NCBI RefSeq assembly: GCF_029784135.1
Contig: NC_073745.1
Location: forward strand, 282,569,803 to 282,633,802
DNA length: 64,000 nt
Source of the DNA: Toxorhynchites rutilus septentrionalis
Lineage: Eukaryota > Arthropoda > Insecta > Diptera > Culicidae
Direction: 5' to 3'
The translations under genes and the position numbers were made by a program. Within the stretch, counting starts at the first letter, position 1. Each line of letters begins with the position of its first letter. Shown one piece after another: positions 31,990 to 45,485 of the stretch. Under the pieces are notes generated by a model. It had not been told where the DNA came from. It saw only the letters and a program-made list of their open reading frames with translations, and ran no database searches.

Positions 31990-33715
31990 TGGATAATTTA
32001 CTACAGCGTTTTTTCCGTGATGCAATTTGTTGCAGAATGTTGCCATGTTACCAAGTAATCGAAGAAACGCAAACACCAAACTTATCCGTGAGCCATGAAA
32101 TATAGCGCCTCCCCCAGCTCTGTAACTTGATGTGTTGCTGCTGGCCAACCAACCATAGACAGACGCGTGGATGGATGTTCTGTCGAACGAAAACTTATAA
32201 CTCAATATTAAATTATGTGCAATTTGCTAATTTCATTATCGGCCAGTCCATTATCACGTGTCAGTCGGTCGGTCGAACGGTTCAGGCGGCCCCCGAAGAC
32301 CTTGGAAAAGCGACGCTCCTATTTATCCTCTTCTTGCCTCCTCCGCCATCTCCAAGGAGATAAACCCAAGGCTAACGTTTCGTAGGTGTGGGAGTGTTTG
32401 GGGGTAGCTTTTATTTCTTCTTAAATTGGACTCACTGTGACTCACCGCAAATCACAAACAAGTCGAAGACAAAGCCATGATGATTCGGCTAAAAATACAA
32501 GCTAAAATACTAATACAAGGATCGAACAGAGTATTGCAATAAACTCTGGTAGAAGCAATTTCGTCACCAAATGGCACACATTATGGGAGGACATAAGCAG
32601 AATTGCATGCGCTAATTAACACCACATTCTGTACTAATTGATGGCCATTATGAGGATCACACCACCACCCTCTTTGTTGTTTTATTCCCTGTCACTATCT
32701 CACCTTGGGGTCAATCCACCTTCACCCATTTTCTGTCATAAACTCCTAAGAAGTTTGTCCGAAATTCGCGGCGCGTACGCAATCTAAATCGATCATCATA
32801 AACTTTTTGTTTTCGTCTTTCCAATACTGGACTAGTGATTGGATTCGATTTTTGTTTACCTTAAATAGAGATTTAGGCTTGGCCCAAAGTTGACTCACGG
32901 CGCGATAAAAAAGGCCTGGCGCTAGATCTATAAACTGTTTTGACACTTTAACACAATTGATTTGATTGGTGGCAAATTAGGCGTCAAGGCTAACGAAAGC
33001 TGCACTCAACACAAAAAGTTTAGTGTTTAGAGCGAAGAAATGTTGAAAACACGACTTAAAGCACGCATTTCACATTATTGTCGATGGATCGGTTCCGAAG
33101 TTAACGATGAGTGTTCTGAAAGTTTTTACCTCGATGCGTACCCACAGAAACTGTAACGGTGAATACACCGCCTCACGTATATTCCAGTTTCCATCTCATT
33201 AACATTTCACCAGAGCATCGACCTGTCATTAAGTTCGACATCCATCCCTAATCTAATGCTAAACACACAAAGCTGTGATGCGAAAACAAACCCGAACAAT
33301 AAACACACAAACAAAAAAAACAACCATTGCGCGCTGTCATTAGCATACTTAATGACGCTTGGGGTGTCGGAATTTTCGGCTGCAACAATGTAAACCGTTG
33401 GTAATTGGAGATGGTCATAGTTGTTTTGATGTATGCTTGTGTTCCCTTGAGTGACTTTGTCGAATTTGCATTTGATTATGCGTCCTTTGGGAAGTGTGCA
33501 TTTATGAATGAAATCGGATCATTCAAGTATGCTGGGGAGTCGTGAGGTTATGATTAGTCGTTGCAATGATTCATTTTGTTACTAAACGTTGTTACTTTGT
33601 TACTTTGAGAATCACAGATTTCTGCAAATAAGCGTAAGTCTATGGCAAAGAAGACGACTTTAGACATATTATCACGAATAATATGAAAAGTGTCAGCTTG
33701 TGCAAAATGTTAATC
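31990..33715. other. Unique sequence, no gene recognised
   Basis: This 1.7-kb stretch shows no match to repeat families in the window. It contains several homeodomain-like TAATTA/TAATTGAT sites around 32610-32645, compatible with intronic regulatory DNA. Only short frames are present. Confidence 0.3.
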
Positions 33716-33719
33716 ATAA

Positions 33720-35833
33720 TCGGTCAACGGATACTTGCCTGTGAATGCTTCTAGCGATCCAGAACTCGTGCTCACTGAATCCATCTCATCCTATGGCCTC
33801 GTACAAATCAACTCTATTCCAAACATCAATGGCAGACTACTTGATTTGGTTTTTACAAACGCTCCAGATAATTTTGAAGGCCAGCCACCGATATCACCAC
33901 TTCTACCCGTTGATCCGCACCATGGATGTTCTTACTTATAGAGTAGTCGAACTACAAATGGACATGCAGAGCTGTGTGCATATTTCAGCCACGACTGATT
34001 CCTTTGACCTGGATTTTAGACGATGTGACTTCAACTCTTTAAATAGCGTATTTTCATTGGTCGAATGGGAGGAACTTCTTCAAGATCGTACAGTTGATTC
34101 CGCCACCCATATGTTTTATGATACCCTGTTTGAGATCATACATTCGAAAGTACCCCGACGCCACCGTTCTATTAATAGGAACACCAGGAAGCCTTGGTGG
34201 ACTGCAGAGTTGCGAAGGCTGCGAAACAAACTGCGTAAAGCACGCAAACGACTCTTCATCAATAAATCAAACGAAAACCGTGAATCTCTTCGCATCGTGG
34301 AAACATGCTATAAGGATCTTGTAGAGAACAGCTACAGGGCCTACCAGCAGAGACTTCAATCTGATATGAAACGGAACCCTACGGCGTTCTGGAAATTCGT
34401 TAGAGAACAAAGAGCGAGTAATCGAGTACCACAAGTTGTCGAATACGGTAACACAACAGCAAACCTACCTGATGAAGTTGCTGATCTTTTTCGACGATTC
34501 TTCCAAAGCGTGTTCATGACTGAGCTGCCTCAACCAGGATCTGGATGTTTTCGCAACCTACCGTCGCATCATATCCACCTACCATTCTTCAATTTTACCC
34601 ACGAGGAAGTTTTAAGATGATTGCAAAAACTAGACGCGACGAAAAGAGCCGGAGTGGACGACTTAGCACCTATCCTGTTGAAGAACTGCGCTTCATCATT
34701 GGCCTTTCCTCTGACAATACTCTTTAACAAGTCGCTCGAGGAAAGAACATTCCCTAGCCTATGGAAAACTGCGAAGATGATTCCTATCTACAAATCAGGC
34801 AGCTTGCGGCGCGTTGAAAATTACCGTGGAATATCCATCCTATGTTGCCTAGGGAATCTACTCGAATCACTGATCCACACAATGCTACTGTCTACAGCGA
34901 AATCGATGATATCTGAGTTCCAGCATGGATTTGTACCCCATCGTTCCACAACGTCCAATTTATTATGCTACACCAACGTGCTCTTTCGTGAAGTTGAACA
35001 CAGAAATCAAGTGGACTCTGTTTATATTGATTTCTAGAAGGCTTTCGATACTGTTCCGCATATTCTTACGGTGAGAAAACTGAAGCACATGGGTTTTCCT
35101 GATTGGATATCCGATTGGTTGATGTCTTACCTGACCGGTAGGAAAGCTTTTGTTGAGGTGAACTCAGCACGATCCACAACATTCGATATAGCGTCCGGAG
35201 TCCCCCAAGGAAGTGTACTAGGGCCATTGATATTTGTAATCTTCATAAATGACTTGTGCCTACGAATATCTTCTGGAGAACTATTGTTTGCCGACGACCT
35301 TAAAATTTTCCGAGTCATCAAATCAGCTGCGGACTGCTGCAGCTTGCAGGCCGATATCGATTCTCTAGCGCAGTGGTGCAAAGACAACGGCATGCGTGTG
35401 AACACAAGTAAGTGCAAGGTGATCACCTTTAATCGTTGCTACGAGCCGATAGACTATTGATACAACATTCGATTTGCATTGCGACATCGCCCGTGGAATG
35501 ATCCCGTCCATCTTCCATTATTCGGAACGTTGTCGTCTAATCGACTTGGAATTGCTCACGGCAAGGCGACTGAAGATGCAACGACTGATTGTATTCGACA
35601 TCCTCAGTGAAAACATCGAGTGTGCAGATCTTCTTCTGCATATTCCAATAAACGTTCCTCAACGTCAGCTGCGTTTCTCCACATTAATTGCTGTTCCCGG
35701 ACATAGAACATGCTATGGCTACAATAATCCATTCAGTTCCTGCCTTCGAGCCTTCAACAATGTCTGCCAAATTTTTGATTTTAACATGACCAAAGATTAT
35801 TTTAAAGCTAGGATTAAGAATATATCATAAGTA
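33720..35833 (+). pseudogene. Endonuclease/reverse transcriptase pseudogene of the CR1/Jockey-group LINE
   Basis: 33720-33941 encodes the end of the apurinic-type endonuclease (NGRLLDLVFTNAPDNFE). A frameshift then leads into a linker rich in basic residues (PWWTAELRRLRNKLRKARKR). Reverse transcriptase follows, broken by TGA at 34618 and TAG at 35035; the second falls in the palm motif D-x-x-KAFDTV. GVPQGSVLGPL (motif B) and the catalytic FADDLKIF box (motif C) are intact. After about 35458 a deletion removes part of the thumb, and the frame shifts again before the C-terminal YSERCRLIDLELL segment, which ends at 35833. The normal enzyme nicks target DNA and reverse-transcribes its own RNA. 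The CR1-versus-Jockey choice is inference. Confidence 0.8.
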
Positions 35834-35880
35834 TAACCAGTCTGTACGATACTCTCGAAGACGATGAATAAATAAAAAAA
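33720..35880 (+). mobile_element. 5'-truncated CR1/Jockey-group LINE
   Basis: It begins within the C-terminal part of the endonuclease and runs through reverse transcriptase to a GATGAATAAATAAAAAAAAA tail at about 35864-35882. Frameshifts, two stops and an internal deletion show it is dead. No clear target duplication was found. Confidence 0.75.
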
Positions 35881-35883
35881 AAT

Positions 35884-37149
35884 AATTTGTTTGTTATGAC
35901 ATTCGTTTTCCTTAAAACAAATCACGATCACCTACTTAGGTCATTGGGGATTTTGCTTCGCGAGTGTGGAAACTGTTCCAAGAAATAAAAATATTTGGGA
36001 TGTAATTAGTTTGTTTTTAACGATCTACATCAAATAACTCTATCTTCCTTATTTGAAGAGTGTGACAAACTGGCTCATTGTTCAAAAGTTGGGAAATTTA
36101 AACCCAATAGAGCCTAACTTTTTATTTATGAAATATTTTTCGCAAAAATGCATTATTCTCAGTTGAAATTTCTCCTATAACTTTCACAAATTCCGTCATT
36201 TCTGGGTCCAAAGAGTAAGATTAACGATAAGCTATATTTTTTTTTTCTTAAATCTCATCTTCAGAGTAATTCCAAATGAAATCGACAAATGACAAAACAT
36301 GAGTATTTTTGATTCGTATGAAAGTGTGTATTCCGTTTAGGTTAGATCAAATATGAGTTTTCCACAGCAATTGGGAATTTTTTGACTCAAGCGTAACTTT
36401 TGAAAAGGGTGTATCGATTTGAGTAAGAGAAATCTTTGATAATTTATATCTCAAAAAATATGAGTCGTACCCAAATAGTGTGTTAGAAACAGTTATAGAG
36501 TATTGTTGAAAAAAATTTGAAAAAAACATACACTAAGAAGAAAAATTAGTACTCTTTTTTTTTCATTTACAAAATAAAATTTTAATTTGCGATATCAAAA
36601 AATATGTATTTTTTTATAGTTTTTTCAATTTTTTCATATAAAATAGAAGTTATGTAGAAAATTTAAAAAATGGGCCCAAGATGGTAAAACTATTTCTGAC
36701 GAAATTTGTGGAACATCGAATTTTTAGGAATTTTCGAAACTTCGAATTTTTGTGTGTTAGCATCCATTCTTAGCCACAAATTATGAATTCTGATGTGATT
36801 TAAACCAATAAAGGTTGTTATCAATCTCCTTCTAAATGCAACCATTCTCGAGATATTTAAAAAAAATATTTCTAATTTATAATCTTTTTTATAGTAAATA
36901 ATCTCTTTTAATATGTTAATCGTGATATACCATCATGTTCATGAAATTTTATGAATTTTCTTAAAATTTCTTGCTCCGATTACTACCTTTTTCGATCGAT
37001 GCAACATGGCCTGGTTGACCAGCATTTTTCCAATTTTGATGGAGTCAAAAATTGGATCGATTCGTGGTTAGCCGACAAACCGGCCGATTATTTCCGCAAA
37101 GGGATCTGTGAATTGCCAGAAAGATGAGAAAAAGTTTTGACAAGCGATG
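35884..37149. other. AT-rich, no gene recognised
   Basis: Long T- and A-runs and repeated 'AACTTTTGAAAAGGGTGTATCG'-like phrases (split) suggest old dispersed repeats. Nothing can be assigned. Confidence 0.3.
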
Positions 37150-37378
37150 GGCAATACTTTGAATATTAAATTTGTAACCATTTATGCAGAATAGAGCATT
37201 AATTTTTGAAGAAAAAAAACAATAGAACGTTAAATCTGCAAAAATCTCGTAAATCCATCAAAAAATGGCTAAGCAATAAACGCTTAAAATTAGACAATTT
37301 TCGTGACGCAACCAATTCTTAGTTTATCGATCTGTACATATGCCTCCGAAGGTAGTATTTCACGTAAAAAAATAAAAA
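37150..37378 (+). mobile_element. Right-end fragment of a family D element
   Basis: AAATGGCTAAGCAATAAACG, AATTAGACAATTTTCGTGAC and ATGCCTCCGAAGGTAG-type sequence parallel 29290-29410. The terminal palindrome has decayed to GGTAGTATTTCACGT. Confidence 0.45.
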
Positions 37379-37835
37379 TACTGTAATTTTTGCGACTTCG
37401 CTTCGAGGTTAACTTATCTACCGAGAAACATCCATCAGTGAATTTTCAAATTAAACCCCTCAAAATGCATTATATCGATGTCAGGAAGGTGCCACAAAGT
37501 TGAATTAAAAGTTGTAACTTTGAAGTGAAGCATTGTGAATGATTGAGAAAATCAATGAAGTATGCTGGGTAAGACGGACAGCCGGGTATTACGACCAGTG
37601 AATGGTTTGTGTTGGAGAGAGCTTCCTACTTGTGTACCTGTGTATGGTGCATTTTCCATTTTTTACCCGTGTTTCACGAGGATCATTTTCAGCAATAAGA
37701 TCATGGTCAAACATATTGACGATCAAGTTTACAGTTTAATCAATTCTGGATGGAAGATACTGTGATGTAAAGGCATTTCGTCAGAAACTCCGTCACGTTT
37801 TCCATCAGTGGACTGACATTTTTTATACATTAATA

Positions 37836-39471
37836 TTTTGACATAGAACTACGTCTTTCATTAAGGGTGCCAAATCAAAAAACAGGTCACGTTTTTATGA
37901 AATAACGTTAACATTAATAATTATTTTTGCCGCGAACGAATTTTGACGATTTACATACCAAACAAATCGGAAATTCCCTAAGATTTGTTTGATGTTCTAT
38001 ACATCACAACCCCCTGGTGTGTAAATGGTTAAAATTCATGAAAACTAAGCGTTTCCATTTTCCCATACATTTGTTCTGCTGATTTGTGTGCTTTCCCGGA
38101 CAGAGCTGTCAATAACGAGCAACTTATCGACGAAGTCTCGTTCTGTTTTCAAAGCAATGAACATCACTTGTTCTTCCTTGTTTTGCGTCATCACATGCCT
38201 TCGTCTCGGGTTGAGCCTTGGACGCGACCATGGTATTCATTCGCTGATGTCTCTGGCATTGCAATCATTGCATCCAACTGATGCCATTATATTAAGGTTC
38301 TGAGCTACACAATTATGCGGGGAAGCATCAAGCTAGGTTATCGTCGGCTCACCACGAAAATAAATGTTCTGTAATTTGGTCTATGATTTAGTTTCGCATG
38401 GCGGTAGCAAAACTCTCTCTATCAAGGATGACAGCTAAGCTAATCTAGACCGGCAATATTAACAGAAAAGGGCTTCTGCTTAAAAGAGCGCAAAACGTAG
38501 ATAAGTGTGTGTATATTTAGTTGCTTCAAGCCATCGGAATATGGATATTTATGTACGTACGTGCGTGTTTCATAACCCGTACGTAAAAATAGTGCGGGAG
38601 GGAAATATCTGCGTTAGGATATCAGTAATGAATCTCTGTTGAGGCAAATATTCATTTTCCAAGCAGTTAACATTGTTTGTTTTCCGTCATCATTTAGGCT
38701 TTGTTTGCTCCTTTGACATTGCATTCAATGAATTGAACTGACGGTATGGCGAAGCAGGCGTTAAGGTTGTGCGCCAAAAATTATTTGGGAATACCAAGCA
38801 ATGTCGTGCTGGAATGTTATAAGTGCCAGTCGCGAAACTACTTTAAACTATGATTGCATTTGCGCTAATCTTGATCATAGTGAAGCAATGCTACTCTTTT
38901 CGAGGTTGTTGAAATTAACAGAAAAAGTTTATTTCATTTATTTAGTCACCAAGAAAGTAAATGTCGTTCTGGAAATTTGTATGTGATTTGGTTTCGCTCG
39001 CCAGTAGCAAATCTTTTTCCACTAAGGATGACTGCTGCGCTTATCTTGACCATGGAAAAGTAATGCAACTTTTTTCGAGGCCAGTAATTTTAACAGAAGC
39101 GTTTCTATTGAGAATAGCGCAATACTAATTAACATGTAGCATAATATATGATACTTGCAAGTATTGTCATTGTTGTTGTTTCCATGCGGTACCAATGTTA
39201 TATTGATTTAGTTACGAGATGTGGAATAATGGTGCTGGTACAACATGTATATAATCGAGGGCAATAATTAATCATCAATCAATTATAGTCAACTGATTCT
39301 ACAATAAAAAAAATATTTCAGGGCGATCAAACAATTCTACTAAACAGTTATTTATAAAATTTCACAGCATTATAAAATAATATCCGAAGTTATTAACAAG
39401 CGACTTATATAAAATAACAGCGTAGTTCTCCGTCAACAATGCGGTCGTATCTTGGACACGACCTCCTAAAC
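37836..39471 (-). mobile_element. Family A element, inverted copy 3
   Basis: It begins TTTTGACATAGAACTACGTC and ends GCGGTCGTATCTTGGACACG plus ACCTCC. This is the full A structure in reverse at 1.64 kb. Internal segments match copies 1 and 2, for example GAGCAACTTATCGACGA and CTTATATAAAATAACAGCGT. No protein is encoded. Confidence 0.65.
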
Positions 39472-39589
39472 TTTTTTCTTTCTATTTTCTGTCTAATATT
39501 TCCTTCTGTAAAAACTGAAATATAACAGTGTTTTTTTTTGTTTACAAGCTAGATCAATGTTCTAAATTTCAACTATATTGTTTGAGTAG

Positions 39590-39800
39590 GGATTGAATCC
39601 GAATTCGAATTTTCTGCAGGTGTAGTATTTTTTTTTCAAAAAAGACCAGGCTTTAATTTGATATTTCGATCATCTGAATCGGTCTAGTAGTTCAAAAGTT
39701 ATGAATTTTTGAAAAAAGTTATTTTTGGAAACAAGAGGAAAAAGTTGATTTTTCGGACAACCCTAAATCGGAAATGGTCACCTTAATGAAAAAAAAAACG
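39590..39800. repeat. Family I fragment
   Basis: TTTGATATTTCGATCATCTG, AATCGGTCTAGTAGTTCAAA and GATTTTTCGGACAACCCTAA match the right part of family I. Confidence 0.5.
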
Positions 39801-40051
39801 GGTCAAATGTTTTACAATAGAGAACAAAACTACCAATTTTCACGAAAATCTGAGAACCACAACTCTAAAAAAACAAACGCCTAAAAAAATTGGGTGAAGT
39901 TCACTCATTTGTTGAAAAGACCGTCCAATAATTCAAAGTTTAGTTAGTTAGGGTAATTTTTTGGTCAATCCTTTATTGATTGAATTGTCGATTCACAAAG
40001 TGAGATAATGTTAATGGAAAAATAGGAATATTAGCTCAGTTATCAACATTA

Positions 40052-40203
40052 GGCGTCGTGCACAAATTACGTAACGCTAAAAATCCGGACTTTGGACCCC
40101 CTCCCCCCCTACGTAACGCAATTTCCTATTTCTAATACACAGAAAGTAACACAACCTCGACCCCCTCCCCCCTTATAGCGTTACGTAATTTGAGCACGAC
40201 GCC
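40052..40203. mobile_element. 152-bp PIF/Harbinger-type MITE
   Basis: The left arm GGCGTCGTGCACAAATTACG is matched by GGCGTCGTGCTCAAATTACG read inward from the right. TTA flanks both sides (40049-40051, 40204-40206). The arms extend through GTAACGCTA and the centre is CCCCCTCCCCCC-rich. Short length, strong dyad symmetry and the 3-bp TTA duplication support the class. Confidence 0.75.
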
Positions 40204-40206
40204 TTA

Positions 40207-43190
40207 TCCAGGATCGGCAAACATAACACAACATATTGTATGATTTGTTCAAATTTATCGCCTTCACTTATGTCAACAAATAGTCTAAAAATAAAATAAT
40301 AAATTTGTAGAATTTTTGGCAAGAGTCCTTGTTAGACAGCTTGTTGTCATGGTAGTGTGTGTGTTTTCTATGGTTTCCATCGACTTCGTTCAGCAGAAAA
40401 CATTGAGCCTCAAATATCATTTTTACGCAAGGCATCGCATTAGTAGTAGTGATCGCTTCATACATAGCTGACTGCGTTAGCCTTGTCGCACTTGAAGATG
40501 CAGAAAAGTGTTTGGATGACGGCGGGTTCAGATGAAAGGTTTGAACCCGGTAGTCATTACTGCTTATCAGATAACATTCCTCAAGGAGGACAAGTTTCAC
40601 ACAAACAGAAAAGAAAATGAGGATATTCGGGATAATATGGAAATTACAAACAAATTACCTCATTCCTCATTCCTCATCCTCACCTACAAGTGTGAGAAAA
40701 TTTTTTTTTCTGAAATTGTGTACTTGTCCTATAGTATGAACAGATGAACGAGACACCACTGGTATAATTCATCCATGGGACACATTATTTTGGTTGCGCT
40801 CGTCTAATATTCCTAGGCATCGAATATAAGAAATTTACTCCCTTATACAATAGTGAGTTTTACGACCTACTAAAAACAGTTAGGTGTGGCTCATATCGGG
40901 TGTGCGAGTTGAAGTTGTCCGGTTGATTTAATTCAACTTTTTGACTACGATAAACAGAACAGTATCAGTACTGACGAATTTCGAATTAAAATAGTGAATG
41001 CAAAATCCTCCATCCAAAAACAATGTCGCAACTGGTTACATGATTCGTCACCCTCTCTCGCTCTAGCTTTTTGCAGTGCGGGATACACTGTGTGTCCTAT
41101 AACGAGTAAAAATATCCCTAAAAGCGCATGGGAAGATGTCACACCGTGCATACAAGCCGCCATCGGCTGAGACACATTGCCAATAGCAATCAATACCACC
41201 CACTCACTACCACCATGTCACCGGCGAAGAAAGACATCGATGGACGGACATACTTTGTGCCAAAGCTCGCGTGAGTCTTTGCGGCGTCGCGCTATGAGCC
41301 TCCGACGGCCGGGAAGCCCTTCATGGTTTACCCAAAAACGACGGCTGGAGGATCGGCTGGGGTGGGAAAAGGTAGGGAGGAAAAATGTTCGTTACATTGT
41401 GACTTGTACAGCTTCTATTACAAGGGAACGAATGAAAAGATCGATTCATGGGAGCGTGATAAAAATAGAATTTGCTTCCAATTTGGGCGAAATTGTTGAG
41501 TGGAGTGGAGTTTAGGATTGAACAATCGAATGTAATTCGTTTTTCGCTTATCAGGCCTAAGCTCGAGTGACTCATCGGCGTGTGATTTTTTGCCTCAGTT
41601 TAAACATAGCGCATCAAAATAATGCTAATGATCCATGATCGCGAAGGCAAATGTGAAACGGTTATCATCACGGCACCGAGAGGAAGAAAGCCGGCTAAAA
41701 GCAGTGAGTTCGTTGGCATCCCGTCCAAAGCACAAGAGCGAGCAGCTGATGATCGCGTCGATAATACGTTTAATACGTTCGTTTCGTGTCTTGAGCACGA
41801 GACGGGCGCGAGAGTCACGAGCCGTTTTATTTGGGTTACTAGAACTACATACAAAACCACATCACCTGACCATGCGAAACAACTAGAAGAAGGTAGGTAG
41901 CAGTAGTGCGGCGGTGATGTAGGCGAAAAACGCCAAGACACGGAAAATCGTTGGACCGTGTAGAGCTGCTGATTGGTTACGAGAGAAATGATCGCCTTCT
42001 TATCAACGCTAGCGGCGCGAGTAGTTAGAGGTTGGTTGGTAAGGGGTTGTGTTCGATCGTGGAACATGACGAAAATGTAAAACCGTTTAGATATTGATTC
42101 TATGACACATTTAACATATGCTCGACAAGAAGTTGGAAGAGCAAAATTAACATCGAAATTTTAAAGTGATTTTTAAGCGACTGTAACTTCGTGTGATATG
42201 AACACCTGGAATTGAAATATGAATCATTTCAAAGCTAATATTTTTCGCAGTAGTTTTCTACGTACCATTCATATACTCAAATTTGTAATGATGTGTGCAT
42301 GCAAATCGTGTTTTTGTGTATTCGCTATCCACTCATCTCTTCCCACCGCGCGAGCACGCGTAGACTATTATCGCGTAAAACAAGCCCTGGCCGACACTGA
42401 CTAACCAACTAACCATGCATTGACTAATTGCACCATTGACATCGTTGATAAATCGTTTGTAAAATTTTACACCACAGCATCGGAAAGCAGAAAGCATTCG
42501 GTTGTTGTAATCATATACCGGAGAACAAAACCACAAAAAGGTGGATCTCTGCCGTTCGTTTCACTGAGGGATGGATACTAATGAGGGGAGATAGCTTGGT
42601 CTAAACATTGCACATTTATCTTCGTACGATCTAAAATCGTACGTGTTGATCTAAAAAAAGGATTTTACCAGCCCAACAACAGCTTAGCTGCTTGCATATC
42701 AAGTTCACTTAGTTGCATTGGCATTGATCTCAGATTTCAGATTTCCGCACATTCGTGGCTTCGAGCTGTGGTGCGAAATCAGATTCATTATCCGTGTGCA
42801 TTGATTGAAACGGATAAGACAGAATCATTAATTGAAAAAACAGAATCCATTAATGGCAAAGCGCAAATGGAAAAACGCTGCTATAATCGTTAGATGATTA
42901 GTATGGCGATTAACCGTCAAATACTGAGAAAGGTATAAAAACACTGAACTTACTTCTAGGACACGAAATGATGAGTTTAGCTTCATCGACGCACAAAGCT
43001 CACATATTGCATGTAAATAGTCGTTATCAAAGAGGAAAGGAAAGTGTAGAATGGGAAAGAATAACAACTGATGAATAGAAATACACTTGAAAACATGGAC
43101 ATTTTTTGGCTATAATAATAATTGAAATAAAAGTACCCAAAGCTTGAAGCTTTTTTTTTTCTCTCGAAACCATGTTTTTGAAACTGGTGG
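40207..43190. other. Mostly unique sequence, no gene assigned
   Basis: 41170-42060 is GC-richer and unique, with overlapping frames on both strands. The best plus-strand one (41622-41900) ends beside GAAGGTAGGT, a weak donor. None resembles a known family, and frames on both strands of a GC-rich segment are common by chance. The rest is AT-rich. Confidence 0.3.
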
Positions 43191-43196
43191 AAATCA

Positions 43197-43365
43197 TGAG
43201 GCGATTTGGTGTAGAGGTTAACATCCGTACCTCTCACGATAAAGGTCACGAATTCAATTCGAACTCCCAACAATCCTCCTTCGCAATGGAAGTAAAGCCT
43301 CGTCCGAGTGGCGAACTAGCCAAAAATGCTAGAAGTATGTAAGATACAGCAAAATAAAATATGGT
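43197..43365 (+). mobile_element. Degenerate tRNA-like SINE
   Basis: GCGATTTGGTGTAGAGGTTA resembles an A box and CACGAATTCAATTCGAAC a decayed B box. A body and a CAAAATAAAATATGG tail follow. No target duplication was found. Confidence 0.4.
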
Positions 43366-43778
43366 AGGAATCCTAGTCCTTGAACGGTTTATCCGTTTCT
43401 GAATATTTTTTCCGAATTTTCCACAAAATTTCCAATTTCCATTTTTTTTGCTGCAAGGCTTCAATATGCCGGTTGCAACTATTACAATCGCCACAAATTT
43501 TTTTAGAGTTATACAACAATACCACGAACTACAATTTTTTTTTTACTTTTGAACCGTCCAACGGATTTGAGAAAAAGCTATATTATTCCTGCGATATTTT
43601 TTCTCTAAATATTAGGTCATATGTTTCATTTAAAAAAATGTATCAATTTCAGGTCCAGAAAAAAATTATACCTTCCAGAACGTTGAGCTACGTAATGTGA
43701 ATGTTATGTGAAGAAGAATCAGTTTTCGGAAAATCAAGGGTCTCTTTTTTCTCGAACCCTTAAAAACCATAAAAAATC

Positions 43779-44050
43779 GAGGGGTTGTATCCGAGACACG
43801 ATCGCTTAGGACGTAGGACTACGCAATCTTTTTTTTTAATTTGTTGGTTTATCATTTCATAAATAACTCTTTCTTCTTTTGTAGGAGCATTAAACCACTG
43901 CGACCATTAGTTTGATCTATTGTGGTGCAAATAACTCTTTAGTCAAAAGTTCCAAGGACCCTGAAAAGGTTTAATAGCTTGCGTGGTTTTGTAGAATCAT
44001 TTCGAGAAGCAACGATTCTTTCTTGCCTTTGCGAGAACAATACACAAATT
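43779..44050 (+). mobile_element. Left part of a family D element, copy 2
   Basis: GAGGGGTTGTATCCGAGACA plus GACGTAGGACTACGCA reproduces the D left end. At 43956-43970 GGACCCTGAAAAGG retains the core of the histone stem-loop (reverse strand CCTTTTCAGGGTCC), with ACTCTTT at 43934-43940 in the purine-element position. The right end was not located. Confidence 0.5.
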
Positions 44051-44344
44051 CAACCGCCATTCAACAAGCATCAAACACCTGTCTTCAATTTATATTATTG
44101 TACATTTACTAATTTATTGCTAATTTAATTCGGATGATCAATCATCCGAAAAAACAACGACTTGACCTGTCTAAAGGTGTACTGCAACCTCCCATGTTTC
44201 CACACAAATGTCTTAAAAATTGTCTGCAACCATTAATGCACATTGTCCACTAATTATTCAGCTTCCCTCATATCTATCTGCTGGTCTGTTGAAAAACATA
44301 TGTGTTATTTATACAAGATTTCAAAATATTTCGGTGTGTTATTT

Positions 44345-44760
44345 ACCCGTTCCCGTACAACATCGAGTCTCACTCGTGGGTATTTGCATAACATAGGGCG
44401 CTAGAACGCTCAGCAGAGTAGTGAAATCACTTGATTTCTTCTTCTTCAATGGCACTAACGTTCCTAGAGGAACTTCGCCGTCTCAACGTAGTATTACTTG
44501 CGTCGTTTTTATTAGTACTTAGTTGAGATTTCTATGCCAAATAACACGCCTTGAATGCATTCTGAGTGGCAAGTTCTAGAATACGCGTGATCACAGTGCA
44601 AGTCGGAGGAAATTTCTTTGACGAAAAATCACCCGACCAGAACGGGAATCGAACCCGAACACCCGGCATGTTAGTTATGACGCTAACCACTCGGCCAAGG
44701 GAGCACTTGCAAATCACTTGATGTGTGACGTAATAAATAATACGAGAAGGGGTTAACAAG
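44345..44760. repeat. Repeat family J, copy 2, split by a SINE
   Basis: AACATCGAGTCTCACTCGTG and AACGCTCAGCAGAGTAGTGA precede the SINE. ATGTGTGACGTAATAAATAA follows it, as in copy 1 at 14590-14720. Confidence 0.6.
44436..44710 (-). mobile_element. tRNA-derived SINE type 3, copy 2
   Basis: On the minus strand the A box CCGAGTGGTTAGCGTC and B box GGGTTCGATTCCCGTTCTG begin the element. The body ends in a GAAGAAGAAG-type tail. A perfect 12-bp duplication AAATCACTTGAT (44424-44435, 44711-44722) flanks it. Confidence 0.85.
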
Positions 44761-45316
44761 CCTCAAAACTCACATTGTAGTATCACCAATTTCAACTGTC
44801 CGAAACATGAATCGTAGGGAAAAAGCTCGTTTCAAATTTCGAACATTTCATTTTGTAATATTTTGAACGAAAATTACATTACACTTGATTATATTTCATA
44901 GTTAACTGTGAAACACTGACCAACTCATCACAGTAAACTGTTAACGATGATGAGAACTGATGAAACACGGGAGAAATTTAAATATTGATGAACGGGTAAA
45001 TTCTACGTGCTCACGCTAAGCAAACGTCAAACACAAACGATAATGGGTGGTGTTGTCATATTTTTGTCGATTATGTTATAACTCAAATGTAGTTCTCATA
45101 TGAAATGATAGTGAAACCAAGGGTTTACTCTAAAGAAGCAACCTTGATATTAATTTCGTAGTTATATCATCAGTGCATTAAAAATTTCAAGATATTAGAA
45201 CAAAGTGTCCGAAATATGATGTTGTCCCAAATATGCAAATCATCAAAATCCACTAGCAGCAAAAATAGTTATCAATGCTAGAAATATGTCATAAATAAAT
45301 AGATGTGTATGGAGTA

Positions 45317-45475
45317 GGGTACCAATGGAAATGGTCATCTCTAATTTCAAAAAAAAATTTTAATCTCATAAAAAATGTTCACCACCTCGAAAAAACTCCC
45401 TATGCCAGATATTAGCTCAACCGAACTTAAGGGAGAGTGTTCCGAAAAAAACTCCCAGAGTGTCGATTTTTGACA
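45317..45475. repeat. Repeat family L, copy 2
   Basis: GTACCAATGGAAATGGTCAT, AAAAATGTTCACCACCTCGA and CTTAAGGGAGAGTG match 23222-23345. It is cut short where family B copy 4 begins. Confidence 0.5.
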
Positions 45476-45485
45476 AAAAAAAAGA

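Noticed and set aside
41600..42067. Overlapping frames on both strands (155 codons minus, 92 codons plus)
   Set aside because: Opposite-strand frames in a GC-richer unique segment, with no family features and no supporting splice or start context strong enough to call a gene.
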